Notes: generated from the sequence alone by a model not told the origin. A DNA stretch of 64,000 nucleotides from JAJUFS01 sp036381175 (GCA_036381175.1 DASVDI010000016.1:1-64000); one strand, 5' to 3'. Shown: positions 48,763 to 57,493, numbered from the stretch's first letter. A program made the numbers and translations.

Positions 48763-49221
48763 ATGAACAATAACAGCCTGTTCTCGGCGGAAAATCTTAT
48801 TGTTGCGGGGATTACGCTCGTTGTCGTGGTTGTCGCCGTTCTCATTCACCATGAAGTTCTCAATACGCTGTATCGTCGCCTGCCCACGCTCGGACGCCGT
48901 GCGCGCCGCCGTATGTTCCTGCTTACGGGCGTCATTCTCGCCGTGCATGTTTTCGAAATCTGGCTGTTCGCGAGCGCCTACTGGCTGCTTCTCGGATACC
49001 TGGATTTCGGTACGTGGGTCGGCAGAACGTCACCGGATATTTTCAATTTCGTGTATTTCTCCGCCGCGGCTTACACGACAGCGGGATGGGGTGATGTGGT
49101 TGTTGAAGGGCCGGCGCGGATACTCGCGGGCATGGAATCGTTGTTGGGACTGGTATTGATCACCTGGTCCGCGTCTTTCACGTTCTGGGAACTGAAAAGA
49201 TCCTGGGACGACAATAAATAA
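48763..49221 (+). CDS. K+-channel-like pore protein
   Basis: 152 residues from the ATG at 48763 (GGGGAGG box close ahead); the open frame extends far upstream antisense to moeB and is not real. Segments near 10-32, 50-78 and 125-148 are hydrophobic. The pore loop reads FSAAAYTTAGWGDVVVEGPA near 96-115, a variant of the K+-selectivity filter TVGYGD with Ala-Gly-Trp-Gly-Asp. So it is a small two- or three-span channel subunit of the ion-channel family. Selectivity is uncertain. Confidence 0.75.
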   Translation: MNNNSLFSAENLIVAGITLVVVVVAVLIHHEVLNTLYRRLPTLGRRARRRMFLLTGVILAVHVFEIWLFASAYWLLLGYLDFGTWVGRTSPDIFNFVYFSAAAYTTAGWGDVVVEGPARILAGMESLLGLVLITWSASFTFWELKRSWDDNK

Positions 49222-49230
49222 GGAGTTGCC

Positions 49231-50133
49231 GTGCTCGCGTTTCTGCCTGCCTTCATCCGAGGTCCGCTCGCCGCGCTGCTGGTGTTCCTGAACACCGTGT
49301 TCTGGATCGTGCCGTTGTTCGTGGTCGCGATCCTGAAATTCGTCATTCCTTTTGCCGCATGGCGACGTGCATGCCGTCGTGCGCTGACCTGGCTCGCCGA
49401 ACACTGGATCAGCGTGAACAACGCCGTGACGAACCTGACCCAGCGCATCGAATGGGACGTGCAACTTCCGAGTGATCTTGATCCGCACGGTTCCTACATT
49501 GTTGTCGCGAATCACCAGAGCTGGGCAGACATTGTCGTTCTGCAGCGGGTCTTCAACCGGCGCATTCCGTTCCTCAAGTTCTTTCTCAAGCAACAACTGA
49601 TCTGGGTGCCGTTGCTCGGTCTTGCATGGTGGGCGCTGGATTATCCGTTCATGCGGCGGCATTCGCGTGAATATCTCGAGCAGCATCCGGAGAAACGCGG
49701 CGTCGACCTCGAGATCACACGCAAGGCCTGCGAAAAATTCAGCGGCTTGCCGGTTTCCATCATGAGTTTCGTGGAAGGCACGCGCTTTCGAGAAAGCAAG
49801 CACGCGAAACAGGAATCACCGTACCGGCACTTGTTGAAACCGAAAGCGGGTGGTGTCGCGTTTGCGCTGAACGCGATGAACGGATCCATTCGCACGCTGC
49901 TGGACGTGACGATTGCCTACCAGCCGCATCGCGCGGATTTCGGCGATCTTTTTTCCGGGCGCGTGCGGAAGGTCATTGTTCGCGTGCGCACGCTTCCGGT
50001 ACCGGAAAGATTCCTGCATGGCGATTACCAGCAGGACGCGCACTGGCGTGAAGATTTCCAGGCGTGGATGCGCGAGCTGTGGGAAGAGAAGGATCGCCGG
50101 ATGGAAACATTGCTCAGCTCAAACGGGCGATAA
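49231..50133 (+). CDS. Lysophospholipid acyltransferase (YihG-like)
   Basis: 300 residues from a GTG at 49231 with AGGAG ahead. PlsC-type acyltransferase: hydrophobic N-terminus (two spans), acceptor/catalytic motif NHQSWAD (HxxxxD) near 90-96, FFLKQQLIWVPLLGLAWWALD near 110, and FVEGTRFR near 175. Resembles E. coli YihG, which acylates lysophosphatidic acid. Probably inner-membrane. Follows the channel gene by 9 bases. Confidence 0.88.
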   Translation: MLAFLPAFIRGPLAALLVFLNTVFWIVPLFVVAILKFVIPFAAWRRACRRALTWLAEHWISVNNAVTNLTQRIEWDVQLPSDLDPHGSYIVVANHQSWADIVVLQRVFNRRIPFLKFFLKQQLIWVPLLGLAWWALDYPFMRRHSREYLEQHPEKRGVDLEITRKACEKFSGLPVSIMSFVEGTRFRESKHAKQESPYRHLLKPKAGGVAFALNAMNGSIRTLLDVTIAYQPHRADFGDLFSGRVRKVIVRVRTLPVPERFLHGDYQQDAHWREDFQAWMRELWEEKDRRMETLLSSNGR

Positions 50134-50239
50134 CGGGCTGGCGAGTTCCGGATGAGCGGCTATACTCAAGCGATGCCATCGCGGCATGACTACGAAAACC
50201 AGTCAATCACAAAAAGAAACTCGAACCTGAGGAGGGGCC

Positions 50240-50629
50240 ATGCAGGACATGAATCCAAATGCCGCAGTCAAGGAAATCAGTCTGCCGCTGTTCAACGCGA
50301 AATTCTGGATGAAGTTGCTGGGCGTTTTCATGATCATCTACGGCGTGCTTGTCGCGCTGAGTATCGTGGGCATTCTCATCGCCTGGCTGCCGATCTGGAT
50401 CGGCGTGCTGTTGTTCCAGTCCGCGAACGCGATTGACACTGCCTACACGCAGGGCGACCAGGAAGCCGCCGTTCGTGCAATGGACAAGCTCAAGGTGTAT
50501 TTCATCATCAACGGTGTGTTGTTGCTGATCGGGATCGTGCTTGTCGTCATCGGTTTCATGATGGGCGGCATGGCAGCGTTCATGGGCATGCAAGGGATGG
50601 GAGGCGCTGGCATGGGCGGAATGCTCTGA
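50240..50629 (+). CDS. DUF5362-family membrane protein
   Basis: 129 residues with a strong GAGGAGG box. Spans near 24-48, 52-62 and 85-110, an amphipathic linker with QGDQEAAVRAMDKLKVYF, and a Met/Gly-rich tail (GGMAAFMGMQGMGGAGMGGML). The layout fits the DUF5362 family of unknown function. The Met/Gly-rich tail is unusual and could contact metal or membrane. Confidence 0.8.
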   Translation: MQDMNPNAAVKEISLPLFNAKFWMKLLGVFMIIYGVLVALSIVGILIAWLPIWIGVLLFQSANAIDTAYTQGDQEAAVRAMDKLKVYFIINGVLLLIGIVLVVIGFMMGGMAAFMGMQGMGGAGMGGML

Positions 50630-50648
50630 GCCAGGTTCAATCGCAACG

Positions 50649-50679
50649 AAAAAGCCGGTCCTTGCGACCGGCTTTTTTG
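50649..50679 (+). terminator. Intrinsic terminator
   Basis: AAAAAGCCGGTC-CTTGC-GACCGGCTTTTTTG, 8-bp GC stem with A and T tails; between the convergent DUF5362 and ppiB genes, so usable by both. Confidence 0.9.
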
Positions 50680-50699
50680 TTGCGTCAATTTCGTCGTGC

Positions 50700-51194
50700 T
50701 TATGCGCGGCGTGCGGAAGTGATCGTTACGGTTTCTTTCGGCACATCGCCCATGCCGGCCTGCGTACCGGTCGCAACGCCGCCGATCTTGTCGACAACAT
50801 CTTCGCCTTTCACGACCTTGCCGAATACCGCGTAGCCGAAATCGCGCGTGCCGTGATCCAGGAACACGTTGTCTGCGGTATTGATGAAGAATTGCGCCGT
50901 CGCGCTGTCGACGACAGAGGTGCGCGCCATCGCGATGGAATACGGTTCATTGGAAAGACCGTTGTCGGCTTCGTTCTTGATCGGATCGCGCGTCGGTTTC
51001 TGCGACATGTCCGCCGTGAAACCGCCGCCCTGGATCATGAAATTCGGAATGACGCGATGAAAGATGGTGCCGTTGTAGAAGCCGTCGTCAACGTATTTCA
51101 GGAAATTCTCGACGGTGATCGGCGCCTTACCGGCATTGAGCTCGATGTGAATCTCACCGAGCGAGGTTTCGAGGATGACGGTGTCGTTGGCCAT
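50700..51194 (-). CDS. ppiB: Cyclophilin-type peptidyl-prolyl isomerase B
   Basis: 164 residues, same length as E. coli PpiB, no signal peptide, so cytoplasmic. NFLKYVDDGFYNGTIFHRVI near 29-48, FMIQGGGFTADM near 51-62, NEPYSIAMARTSVVDSATAQFFIN (in parts) near 82-105 carry the active-site Arg, Phe, Gln and Met pattern. Catalyses proline cis-trans isomerisation. Confidence 0.96.
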   Translation of the reverse strand: MANDTVILETSLGEIHIELNAGKAPITVENFLKYVDDGFYNGTIFHRVIPNFMIQGGGFTADMSQKPTRDPIKNEADNGLSNEPYSIAMARTSVVDSATAQFFINTADNVFLDHGTRDFGYAVFGKVVKGEDVVDKIGGVATGTQAGMGDVPKETVTITSARRA

Positions 51195-51221
51195 GATGAG
51201 TCCTTCTGAAGGTCGTGCCGC

Positions 51222-52211
51222 TTATCGCAGCAAAAAAAGTCCCGCAAGCACGATACCCGCGAGAAAGAGCGTTTCCAATGTCAGCAGCAGCGCGGGCCGC
51301 CAGCCGGATTTCACAAGGCCGCCGAACGATGCCTTGATGCCGATCGCAGCGATGGCGACAACCAGGCAGGCGCGCGACAGGCTCTGCAACGGATCACTGA
51401 CATTCGTCGGCACCCAGCCAAGGCTGTTCACGATCACCAGTGCGACGAACGCGATCAGGAAACCCGGAATTCCCGCGCCGCCGCTGGAAGCATGACCGCC
51501 GCGCGCGACGGTAATGGAAATAATCAGCACCGCTGGCGCCAGCATCGCAACGCGCAGCAGCTTGGTGAACGTGGCGGTGTCGCCCGCGACATCGGAAATC
51601 ATGAAACCCGCGCCGACAACCTGCGGCACGTTGTGAATGGTTCCGCCGAGAAAAAATCCCGCCTCGACGCCGGACATCGGCAACAGCGCCACGAGCAGCG
51701 GATACGCAAGCATCGCCAGCGTGCTGAGCGCGGTGACGCCGACGATGGTAAAGATCAAATGTTGTTCGGATTCCTTGCGCTCGGGAAGGACAGCGGCAAT
51801 CGCCATGGCCGCAGACGCGCCACAAATGGCAACCGCGCCACCGCTCAGCACGCCTTCCGATTTCGTCATGCCCAACACGCGCGCCATGGCAAGACCGAAC
51901 ACTATCGTGGCGGGAATCGTCACCAGCGCGATAACGAGCGGCGTCATTCCGAGCGCAAGAATTTCATTCGCGGAAATGCGAAGGCCGAGCAACGCGACCC
52001 CGAGCTGAAGTACGGTGCGTGCGGAAAACTGGGTGCCGGGCGAGAAGCCCACTCGGTTGGTAATGGCGTGCAGCGCCATCCCGATCAACAAGGCGTAGAG
52101 CAACGCCGAACCACCCACGTATTCGGCAATGATTGCTGCCGCGAGACCGATGGCAGCGCAGAGCAGCAGGCCGGGCAGAAGTCCTGCAACCGTTGCGAAT
52201 CGCTCGCGCAT
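51222..52211 (-). CDS. YeiH-family putative sulfate exporter
   Basis: 329 residues, about ten spans. PSE1/YeiH signatures: LIGMALHAITNRVGFSPGTQFSARTVLQLGVALLGLRIS (in parts) near 40-80, and SGGAVAICGASAAMAIAAVLP near 130 and GGTIHNVPQVVGAGFMISDVAGD (in parts) near 195. Inner-membrane protein of poorly defined substrate. Its ATG overlaps the MAPEG stop by one base. Confidence 0.9.
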   Translation of the reverse strand: MRERFATVAGLLPGLLLCAAIGLAAAIIAEYVGGSALLYALLIGMALHAITNRVGFSPGTQFSARTVLQLGVALLGLRISANEILALGMTPLVIALVTIPATIVFGLAMARVLGMTKSEGVLSGGAVAICGASAAMAIAAVLPERKESEQHLIFTIVGVTALSTLAMLAYPLLVALLPMSGVEAGFFLGGTIHNVPQVVGAGFMISDVAGDTATFTKLLRVAMLAPAVLIISITVARGGHASSGGAGIPGFLIAFVALVIVNSLGWVPTNVSDPLQSLSRACLVVAIAAIGIKASFGGLVKSGWRPALLLTLETLFLAGIVLAGLFLLR

Positions 52212-52600
52212 CAGGTCAGGACATTAAAGATGAGTGACGCGGCGAGCGTGACAATGACCAGCCACGTCAGCGCCGTGCCGATGAAACGTCCCGGCGAAGC
52301 GCCCGCGCTGCGTCCGAGGCCAAAAGCGTGCAGGATGCGGCCGAGAAAAAGACCGGACCCTGCCGCATGCACGCTCCACGCAGGAAAGCCGTTCAGTTCC
52401 GCGAGCAACAGCAGCAGGAGCGCGATCGGAACGTATTCTGTTGCGTTGCCGTGCACGCGCATGGCAAGCGCGAGGTCGGGTTGCTTGCCCGAGCCGATGC
52501 CGACGCGGTGTTTTTGCCGCAACAGCGGGATGCGCGCGGCGAGCGCGATCAGAAGCAGTGCGAGCAGGCCGGCATACAACGCCGTGACGGGTGCGTGCAT
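52211..52600 (-). CDS. MAPEG-family membrane protein
   Basis: 129 residues, four spans. MAPEG layout: ALYAGLLALLLIALAARI near 7-25, VHGNATEYVPIALLLLLLAELN near 49-70, GRILHAFGLGR near 87. Family members handle glutathione- or leukotriene-type substrates; bacterial roles are mostly unknown. Confidence 0.85.
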   Translation of the reverse strand: MHAPVTALYAGLLALLLIALAARIPLLRQKHRVGIGSGKQPDLALAMRVHGNATEYVPIALLLLLLAELNGFPAWSVHAAGSGLFLGRILHAFGLGRSAGASPGRFIGTALTWLVIVTLAASLIFNVLT

Positions 52601-52653
52601 GAGTGCGTCCTTGGAAATGATTGTTGTTTATTGAACGGCGAGCTGCCGGAGTT

Positions 52654-53046
52654 TCAGTGGAAGGAAATTGATTTCAGAATGTCCTGCACCACGTGATCTT
52701 CCGCGTGCCGATCAGCAAGATCGCAATTGTAGGTGACATAAAAGAAGAGTTCATCGTAGGCGAGATACCACTCGCGCCAGTGCGCGTCTTCCTCCTCGTA
52801 CTCGAACAGCAGTCCCTGGAATTCGCCGACGCGCACGATGCGGCTTTCGATGCCGTCTTCGACCAGCTCCGCGGCGAAGTATTCGAGATCTTCCTCGTCG
52901 ACCAGGCCTTCTTCCTTTTCGGATACGGTTATTTGCAACTCGCCCGGCCCGTCGGGGTTGTAGAGGAGCACGCCTTCCTCGTCTTCCTCGCCGATCCAGT
53001 CGTCGGGAAGCTGCGCGGTCCACAGATCAGTGCGAAATTCGTTCAC
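52654..53046 (-). CDS. Acidic protein of unknown function
   Basis: 130 residues from a GTG at 53046. Rich in Asp/Glu (EEDEEGVLLYN, VSEKEEGLVDEEDLEYFA); one domain with a beta-rich WYLAYDELFFYVTYNCD segment near 92-108. No family recognised. It is well isolated from its neighbours and its codon use is like theirs, so probably real. Confidence 0.6.
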   Translation of the reverse strand: MNEFRTDLWTAQLPDDWIGEEDEEGVLLYNPDGPGELQITVSEKEEGLVDEEDLEYFAAELVEDGIESRIVRVGEFQGLLFEYEEEDAHWREWYLAYDELFFYVTYNCDLADRHAEDHVVQDILKSISFH

Positions 53047-53113
53047 GGGGATTTTTCCTGGAAGCGTGTCGCAAAGTGTAGGGTTTCATGCCGCGCATTT
53101 CCATGCCGCGGTT

Positions 53114-53584
53114 TCAGAAGATGGCTTCCGCCGCGCTGGCGCGCCGCCAGCGCGTCTGCAGTATCTCGTAGCTGTCGCCGTCTTCGGCGAGCGCGATTTC
53201 AAGGCGGAAGATGTCGGCGTCGGGAAATGTCGACACATTATCAAAGGGCTGCTTTGCAATGGCGACATAAATCGTCGCCGTCGCGCGTTCCGGCGAGGGC
53301 AGCGCGATGCTGTCGATGCGCGTCAAAAGGTGCACAGATTTATTGCGGAGATAAAAGCCGCGCAGGAAGGCCGCCGCTTTCATTTTGTCGTTGCCTTGCG
53401 CGTCAAGGTAATCGCCGGCGATGCGATCCACGACTTCCGCAAACTCGCGGTTCTCGACGAGCACCTCGGTTTCGGCAATGAATTCGCGAACGCGCTGCTC
53501 GGGTGAAACCGGCTCGCTGCATGCAGCGAGCATGACAACGGCGAGCGGCAGGAATCGGCGCCATTCAGGCTTCCAGTTGCGCAT
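53114..53584 (-). CDS. Small lipoprotein of unknown function
   Basis: 156 residues from the ATG at 53584. Signal and lipobox VVMLAACSE, then a helical region (EQRVREFIAETEVLVEN) and beta-rich C-terminal half (ATIYVAIAKQPFDNV). The start overlaps the DUF2007 gene by 20 bases. Lgt substrate. No family recognised. Confidence 0.65.
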   Translation of the reverse strand: MRNWKPEWRRFLPLAVVMLAACSEPVSPEQRVREFIAETEVLVENREFAEVVDRIAGDYLDAQGNDKMKAAAFLRGFYLRNKSVHLLTRIDSIALPSPERATATIYVAIAKQPFDNVSTFPDADIFRLEIALAEDGDSYEILQTRWRRASAAEAIF

Positions 53585-53801
53585 CGGGTTCATTGCCAGT
53601 CTGAAAGATTTCGATGATGCGGCGGGCTTCCGCCATGTCCGCTTCCGCCACGCGAACTTCCACGGTGCCGAAGGCGGGCAACTCGCCGATGCCGCCTTGC
53701 AGGTAATCGCCGGTGACAATGGCGTCGATGCCGTGACTTCCGAGCAGGCCGCGTACAAGGTGCGCGTCGATGCTGTGTTGTGCGATGTAAACCGTTTTCA
53801 T
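53565..53801 (-). CDS. DUF2007 family putative signal-transducing protein
   Basis: 78 residues. VYIAQHSIDAHLVRGLLGSHGIDAIVTGDY near 4-33 (in parts) and VRVAEADMAEARRIIEIF near 50 fit the DUF2007 fold (GlnB-like/ferredoxin-like). Role unknown; often near envelope genes. Confidence 0.85.
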   Translation of the reverse strand: MKTVYIAQHSIDAHLVRGLLGSHGIDAIVTGDYLQGGIGELPAFGTVEVRVAEADMAEARRIIEIFQTGNEPDAQLEA

Positions 53802-53828
53802 GGAAAATCTCCCGGCGCACTTATCGCG

Positions 53829-53906
53829 ACGGCCGCCTTTTTCAGAGGAGGCGAAAATCCCCCCGCGGCGCTTCGCGCCACGGCCCCCTTTTCAAAGGGG
53901 GCGGCG
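53829..53906. repeat. CCCCCTTTTCAAAGGGGG palindrome and neighbours
   Basis: CCGCGGCGCTTCGCGCCACGG then CCCCCTTTTCAAAGGGGGCGG. The hairpin supplies the last codons and stop of prmC, whose C-terminus reads KRRPL. It fills the DUF2007-prmC gap. Confidence 0.75.
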
Positions 53907-54740
53907 TTTGCCCAAGCTTACCCGATCGTTGCCGGAAAAATCCTTGCGGCATCCGATGTCTTCAAATCCTGCGTTTGTAAGCAATTCACCGACCGCTTGC
54001 GCCTGGTCGTGCCCGTGTTCCAGCAGCAGCCATCCGCACGGTGCGAGATGGTGGCGCGCACCGGCAATGATTTTGCGAATGTCATCAAGACCGTCGGCGC
54101 CGGAAGCAAGTGCGGTGCGCGGCTCGAAGCGGACATCGCCGTTATCAAGGTGCGCATCGTTGGCTGCGATGTAGGGCGGATTGCTGACAATCACGTCAAA
54201 GGTCTGATCCGAAAATGGCGCCCACCAGTCGCCGGCATGAAAATGAATATCGAGTTTGTGCGCCTCGGCATTGCCGCGCGCGATGGCGAGCGCGGCCGTG
54301 CTCGCATCGCTGGCATGAAGTTCGGCGAGCGGACGTTCCTGTTTCAAGGCAAGTGCGATCGCGCCCGTGCCGGTGCCGAGATCCAGCACGCGGCATGGCG
54401 AGTCGCGCGGAATTTTTTCCAGCGCGGTTTCGACGAGAATCTCGGTGTCCGGTCGCGGAATCAGCGTATCGGGGCTGACTGCAAGGCGCAGGGACCAGAA
54501 CTCGCGCTCGCCAAGAATGTAGGCCATCGGTTCGCCCGCAATCCGCCGCGAGAGCAGCGCTTCGAATTGCGCCGCCTGCTCGGCATCGGGCCGGTTTTCC
54601 GGCCAGGCCCGAAGGTGGCTGCGCGGACGGTCGATGGCGCGCGCGAGCAAAAGCTCGGCGTCCAGGCGCGCGCTGTCGCTTATCGCCGCCAGTTGGCTGG
54701 TGGCGTCGGCAAGAAGCTCGTTGAAAGTGCGGGTTGGCAT
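53892..54740 (-). CDS. prmC: Peptide chain release factor N5-glutamine methyltransferase
   Basis: 282 residues. N-terminal helical cap, then FWSLRLAVSPDTLIPRPDTEILVE (in parts) near 92-115, RVLDLGTGTGAIALALKQ near 126-143 (SAM motif) and VIVSNPPYIAAND near 185-197 (NPPY). Methylates the Gln of GGQ in RF1/RF2. In most Gammaproteobacteria it follows prfA; here it is isolated. C-terminus runs into the palindrome. Confidence 0.96.
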   Translation of the reverse strand: MPTRTFNELLADATSQLAAISDSARLDAELLLARAIDRPRSHLRAWPENRPDAEQAAQFEALLSRRIAGEPMAYILGEREFWSLRLAVSPDTLIPRPDTEILVETALEKIPRDSPCRVLDLGTGTGAIALALKQERPLAELHASDASTAALAIARGNAEAHKLDIHFHAGDWWAPFSDQTFDVIVSNPPYIAANDAHLDNGDVRFEPRTALASGADGLDDIRKIIAGARHHLAPCGWLLLEHGHDQAQAVGELLTNAGFEDIGCRKDFSGNDRVSLGKRRPL

Positions 54741-54746
54741 TGCGGC

Positions 54747-54752
54747 ATGATA
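54747..54752 (-). promoter_or_regulatory. Possible -10 box of prmC (TATCAT), near-leaderless
   Basis: TATCAT on the minus strand with six bases before the prmC ATG. No -35 matches well. Confidence 0.35.
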
Positions 54753-54833
54753 TCGCGTGCAGCCACTGGTGTATCATTCGCGTTTCTGCACGCCATCAAC
54801 CCGACACAGCACGGATATACAACGGATTCTACG

Positions 54834-56189
54834 ATGAAGGTTTATCGCAACGTCCTGGAAATGATCGGCCGCACGCCGATGATCGAATTCACGCATCTTG
54901 ATACTGGCCCCTGCCGGTTGTTCGCGAAACTCGAGCTCGCGAATCCCGGCGCGTCCGTCAAGGATCGCATTGGTCTCACCATGATCGAGGAAGCCGAGAA
55001 GCGCGGCGAACTCAAACCCGGCGATACCATCATCGAATCCACCGCCGGCAACACCGGTCTCGGTCTTGCGCTGGTTGCGCAGCAGAAAGGTTACCGGCTG
55101 GTGCTGGTGATTCCGGACAAGATGTCGCCGGAGAAAGTTTTCAACTGCCGCGCGATGGGCGCGGAAGTGATTCTCACGCGTTCCGATGTCGCGAAAGGCC
55201 ATCCCGAGTATTACCAGGATTACGCGAAACGCCTCGCGGAAGAAAACGGCTGGTATTACATCAATCAGTTCGGCAATCCTGATAATCCGCTTGCGCATGA
55301 ACGCACAACCGCGCCGGAAATTCTCGAGCAGATTCCGGATGTCGATGCCGTTGTGCTCGGCGTTGGTTCATCAGGAACCATTTCCGGGCTCACGAAATTT
55401 TTCCGCGAAAACGCGCCGCACGTCGACATCGTGCTCGCCGATCCGGAAGGCTCGATTCTTGCGCCGTACATCAACACCGGCGAAATGATCGAATCGAAAT
55501 CCTGGCTGGTCGAAGGCATCGGCGAGGATTTCATACCGGACATCTGCGACCTTTCCGGCGTGAAAGCCGCGTATTCGGTTCCGGACAAGGAAGCGTTCGA
55601 AACCGTGCGCGAAGTGCTGCAGAAGGAAGGCATCCAGGCGGGTTCGTCGTCGGGCACGCTGTTCGCCGCCGCGCTGCGTTATTGCCGTGAACAGAAGACG
55701 GCAAAAAAAGTCGTGACCTTCGCCGCCGATACCGGCAACCGTTATCTCTCGAAGGCATACAACGATTTCTGGATGTTCGACCAGGGTTTTGCGGAGCGTG
55801 AATGCTTCGGTGATCTGCGCGACCTGATTTCCCGGCCGCATTCGGATCGCTCGACGGTTGTCGTCGGTCCGAACGACACGCTTGCAACCACGCACAACCG
55901 CCTGCGCAATCATGGTTTCTCGCAGATTCCCGTTGTCGACGGCGAAACCTATCTTGGCGTCATCACGGAAGCGGACCTGATTCACGCGGTGAAGGACGGC
56001 GGCTTCGCGCAGCCGGCATCGCGCGCGATGAATCCGAATTTTCCGACCATGAACGTGAACACCCCCGTCGCGCACCTGATGTCGATGCTGGAAATGGAAA
56101 CCTCGGTGGCGATCGTGAGCGATGAGGGGTTCGAAGGCGTGATTACGCGTTCGGATATTCTGAATTATTTGCGCAAGCAAGCGAGTTGA
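54834..56189 (+). CDS. Cystathionine beta-synthase
   Basis: 451 residues from the ATG at 54834; the frame is open for 1.4 kb upstream antisense to prmC and others, but no family homology starts there. PLP fold II: catalytic Lys in ANPGASVKDRIGLTMIEEAE near 37-56, ESTAGNTGLGLALVAQQKG near 69-88, phosphate loop VGSSGTISGLTKFF near 178-191, SSSGTLFAAAL near 264. Two CBS domains near 335-450 (THNRLRNHGFSQIPVVDG; VAHLMSMLEMETSVAIV). Condenses serine and homocysteine to cystathionine. Next gene is the cystathionine lyase/synthase, so the pair can run reverse transsulfuration. Confidence 0.92.
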   Translation: MKVYRNVLEMIGRTPMIEFTHLDTGPCRLFAKLELANPGASVKDRIGLTMIEEAEKRGELKPGDTIIESTAGNTGLGLALVAQQKGYRLVLVIPDKMSPEKVFNCRAMGAEVILTRSDVAKGHPEYYQDYAKRLAEENGWYYINQFGNPDNPLAHERTTAPEILEQIPDVDAVVLGVGSSGTISGLTKFFRENAPHVDIVLADPEGSILAPYINTGEMIESKSWLVEGIGEDFIPDICDLSGVKAAYSVPDKEAFETVREVLQKEGIQAGSSSGTLFAAALRYCREQKTAKKVVTFAADTGNRYLSKAYNDFWMFDQGFAERECFGDLRDLISRPHSDRSTVVVGPNDTLATTHNRLRNHGFSQIPVVDGETYLGVITEADLIHAVKDGGFAQPASRAMNPNFPTMNVNTPVAHLMSMLEMETSVAIVSDEGFEGVITRSDILNYLRKQAS

Positions 56190-56193
56190 ATTC

Positions 56194-56290
56194 GTAGGGC
56201 GGATCAGGCGCCAGGTGTAGGGCGGATTAGCGCAGCGTAATCCGCCACTCGTTCAACGGCGGATTACGGCTGCGCCTGATCCGCCCTACG
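56194..56290. repeat. GTAGGGCGGAT palindromic element, 97 bp
   Basis: Outer arms GTAGGGCGGATCAGGCGC / GCGCCTGATCCGCCCTAC, inner pair GGCGGATTAGCGCAGCGTAATCCGCC. A near-perfect nested palindrome between cbs and the following gene. A widespread non-autonomous repeat type. Confidence 0.85.
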
Positions 56291-56311
56291 GCTAACCCGA
56301 AAGGTGTTTCA

Positions 56312-57469
56312 ATGACCATGAGCAAACTAAAAAAAGGTTTCACCACCCGCAGCATTCACGCTGGCCAGCAACCCGATCCGACGACCGGCGCGATTATGAC
56401 GCCGATCTACCAGACGTCCACGTACGTGCAGGCAGCGCCGGGTGAACACCAGGGTTTCGAATACACGCGCTCGCACAATCCGACGCGCTTTGCCTATGAG
56501 GATTGCATTGCGAGTCTTGAATCGGGTGTGCGCGGCTTTGCCTTCGCCTCCGGCATGGCGGCGACATCGACGATCCTGGAATTACTGGATACCGGCGATC
56601 ACGTCGTCGCGATGGATGATCTCTACGGTGGCACGTTCCGTTTGTTTCACCGCGTGCGTGAACGCAGCGCGGGATTGAAATTCGATTTCGTTGACCTGAG
56701 CGATCCGGCGAATCTCGAGAAAGCGATTCGTCCCGAAACGAAAATGATCTGGGTGGAAACGCCGACGAACCCGATGCTCAAGCTTGTCGATCTCGAGGCG
56801 ATCGCGAAGATCGCGAAAGCGCACAAGCTCATCGCCGTCTGCGACAACACGTTTGCGTCACCGTGGGCGCAGCGTCCGCTGGAATGCGGTTTCGATATCG
56901 TGATTCATTCGGCGACAAAATATATCGCGGGACATTCCGACATGGTCGGTGGTGTTGCGGTTGTCAGGACTGAAGAACTCGGCGAGCAGATGGCATTCCT
57001 GCAGAACTCCGTCGGCGCTGTCCAGGGCCCGTTCGACAGTTTCATCGCGCTGCGTTCCCTGAAAACGCTCGCGCTGCGCATGGAACGTCACAACGAAAAC
57101 GCGCTCGCGGTCGCGGAGTTCCTGGAAAAGCATCCGGGAGTCGAAGCAGTGATCTATCCCGGCCTTGTCAGCCATCCGCAGCACGATCTCGCGCGCCGCC
57201 AGATGAAAGGTGGCGGAGGCATTATCAGCGTGCGGATTGCGGGCGGGCTCGAAGGAACGAAACGTTTTCTCAAGCGGCTGGAAATCTTCGCGCTGGCGGA
57301 ATCGCTGGGCGGCGTGGAATCAATGGTGAATCATCCGGCCATCATGACGCATGCATCCGTGCCTGAAGAAAATCGCGCGAGACTCGGCATCACCGATAAC
57401 CTCGTGCGTCTTTCCGTCGGCGTGGAAGACATCGACGATCTGATCGCGGACCTCGACAACGCGTTGTAG
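56312..57469 (+). CDS. Cystathionine gamma-synthase / gamma-lyase family PLP enzyme
   Basis: 385 residues. Cys/Met-metabolism PLP family: TRSIHAGQQPDPTTGAIMTPIYQTSTY (in parts) near 12-36, YTRSHNPTR near 50, SGMAATSTILEL near 78, YGGTFRLF near 104, and the PLP lysine in IHSATKYIAGHSDMVGG near 196-212. The family cannot separate gamma-synthase from gamma-lyase by these motifs; adjacency to cystathionine beta-synthase favours gamma-lyase. An AAGG box precedes the ATG. Confidence 0.9.
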   Translation: MTMSKLKKGFTTRSIHAGQQPDPTTGAIMTPIYQTSTYVQAAPGEHQGFEYTRSHNPTRFAYEDCIASLESGVRGFAFASGMAATSTILELLDTGDHVVAMDDLYGGTFRLFHRVRERSAGLKFDFVDLSDPANLEKAIRPETKMIWVETPTNPMLKLVDLEAIAKIAKAHKLIAVCDNTFASPWAQRPLECGFDIVIHSATKYIAGHSDMVGGVAVVRTEELGEQMAFLQNSVGAVQGPFDSFIALRSLKTLALRMERHNENALAVAEFLEKHPGVEAVIYPGLVSHPQHDLARRQMKGGGGIISVRIAGGLEGTKRFLKRLEIFALAESLGGVESMVNHPAIMTHASVPEENRARLGITDNLVRLSVGVEDIDDLIADLDNAL

Positions 57470-57493
57470 GGCGGGCTATGCCCGCCGTACAGG

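Noticed and set aside
54772..54777. TATCAT as a -10 box for cystathionine beta-synthase
   Set aside because: No matching -35 and a leader of over 50 bases; too weak to list as a feature.
53421..54833. In-frame open reading frame extending cystathionine beta-synthase upstream by 471 codons
   Set aside because: It runs antisense through prmC, DUF2007 and the lipoprotein gene with no family signature; the synthase itself starts with a typical N-terminus at 54834.
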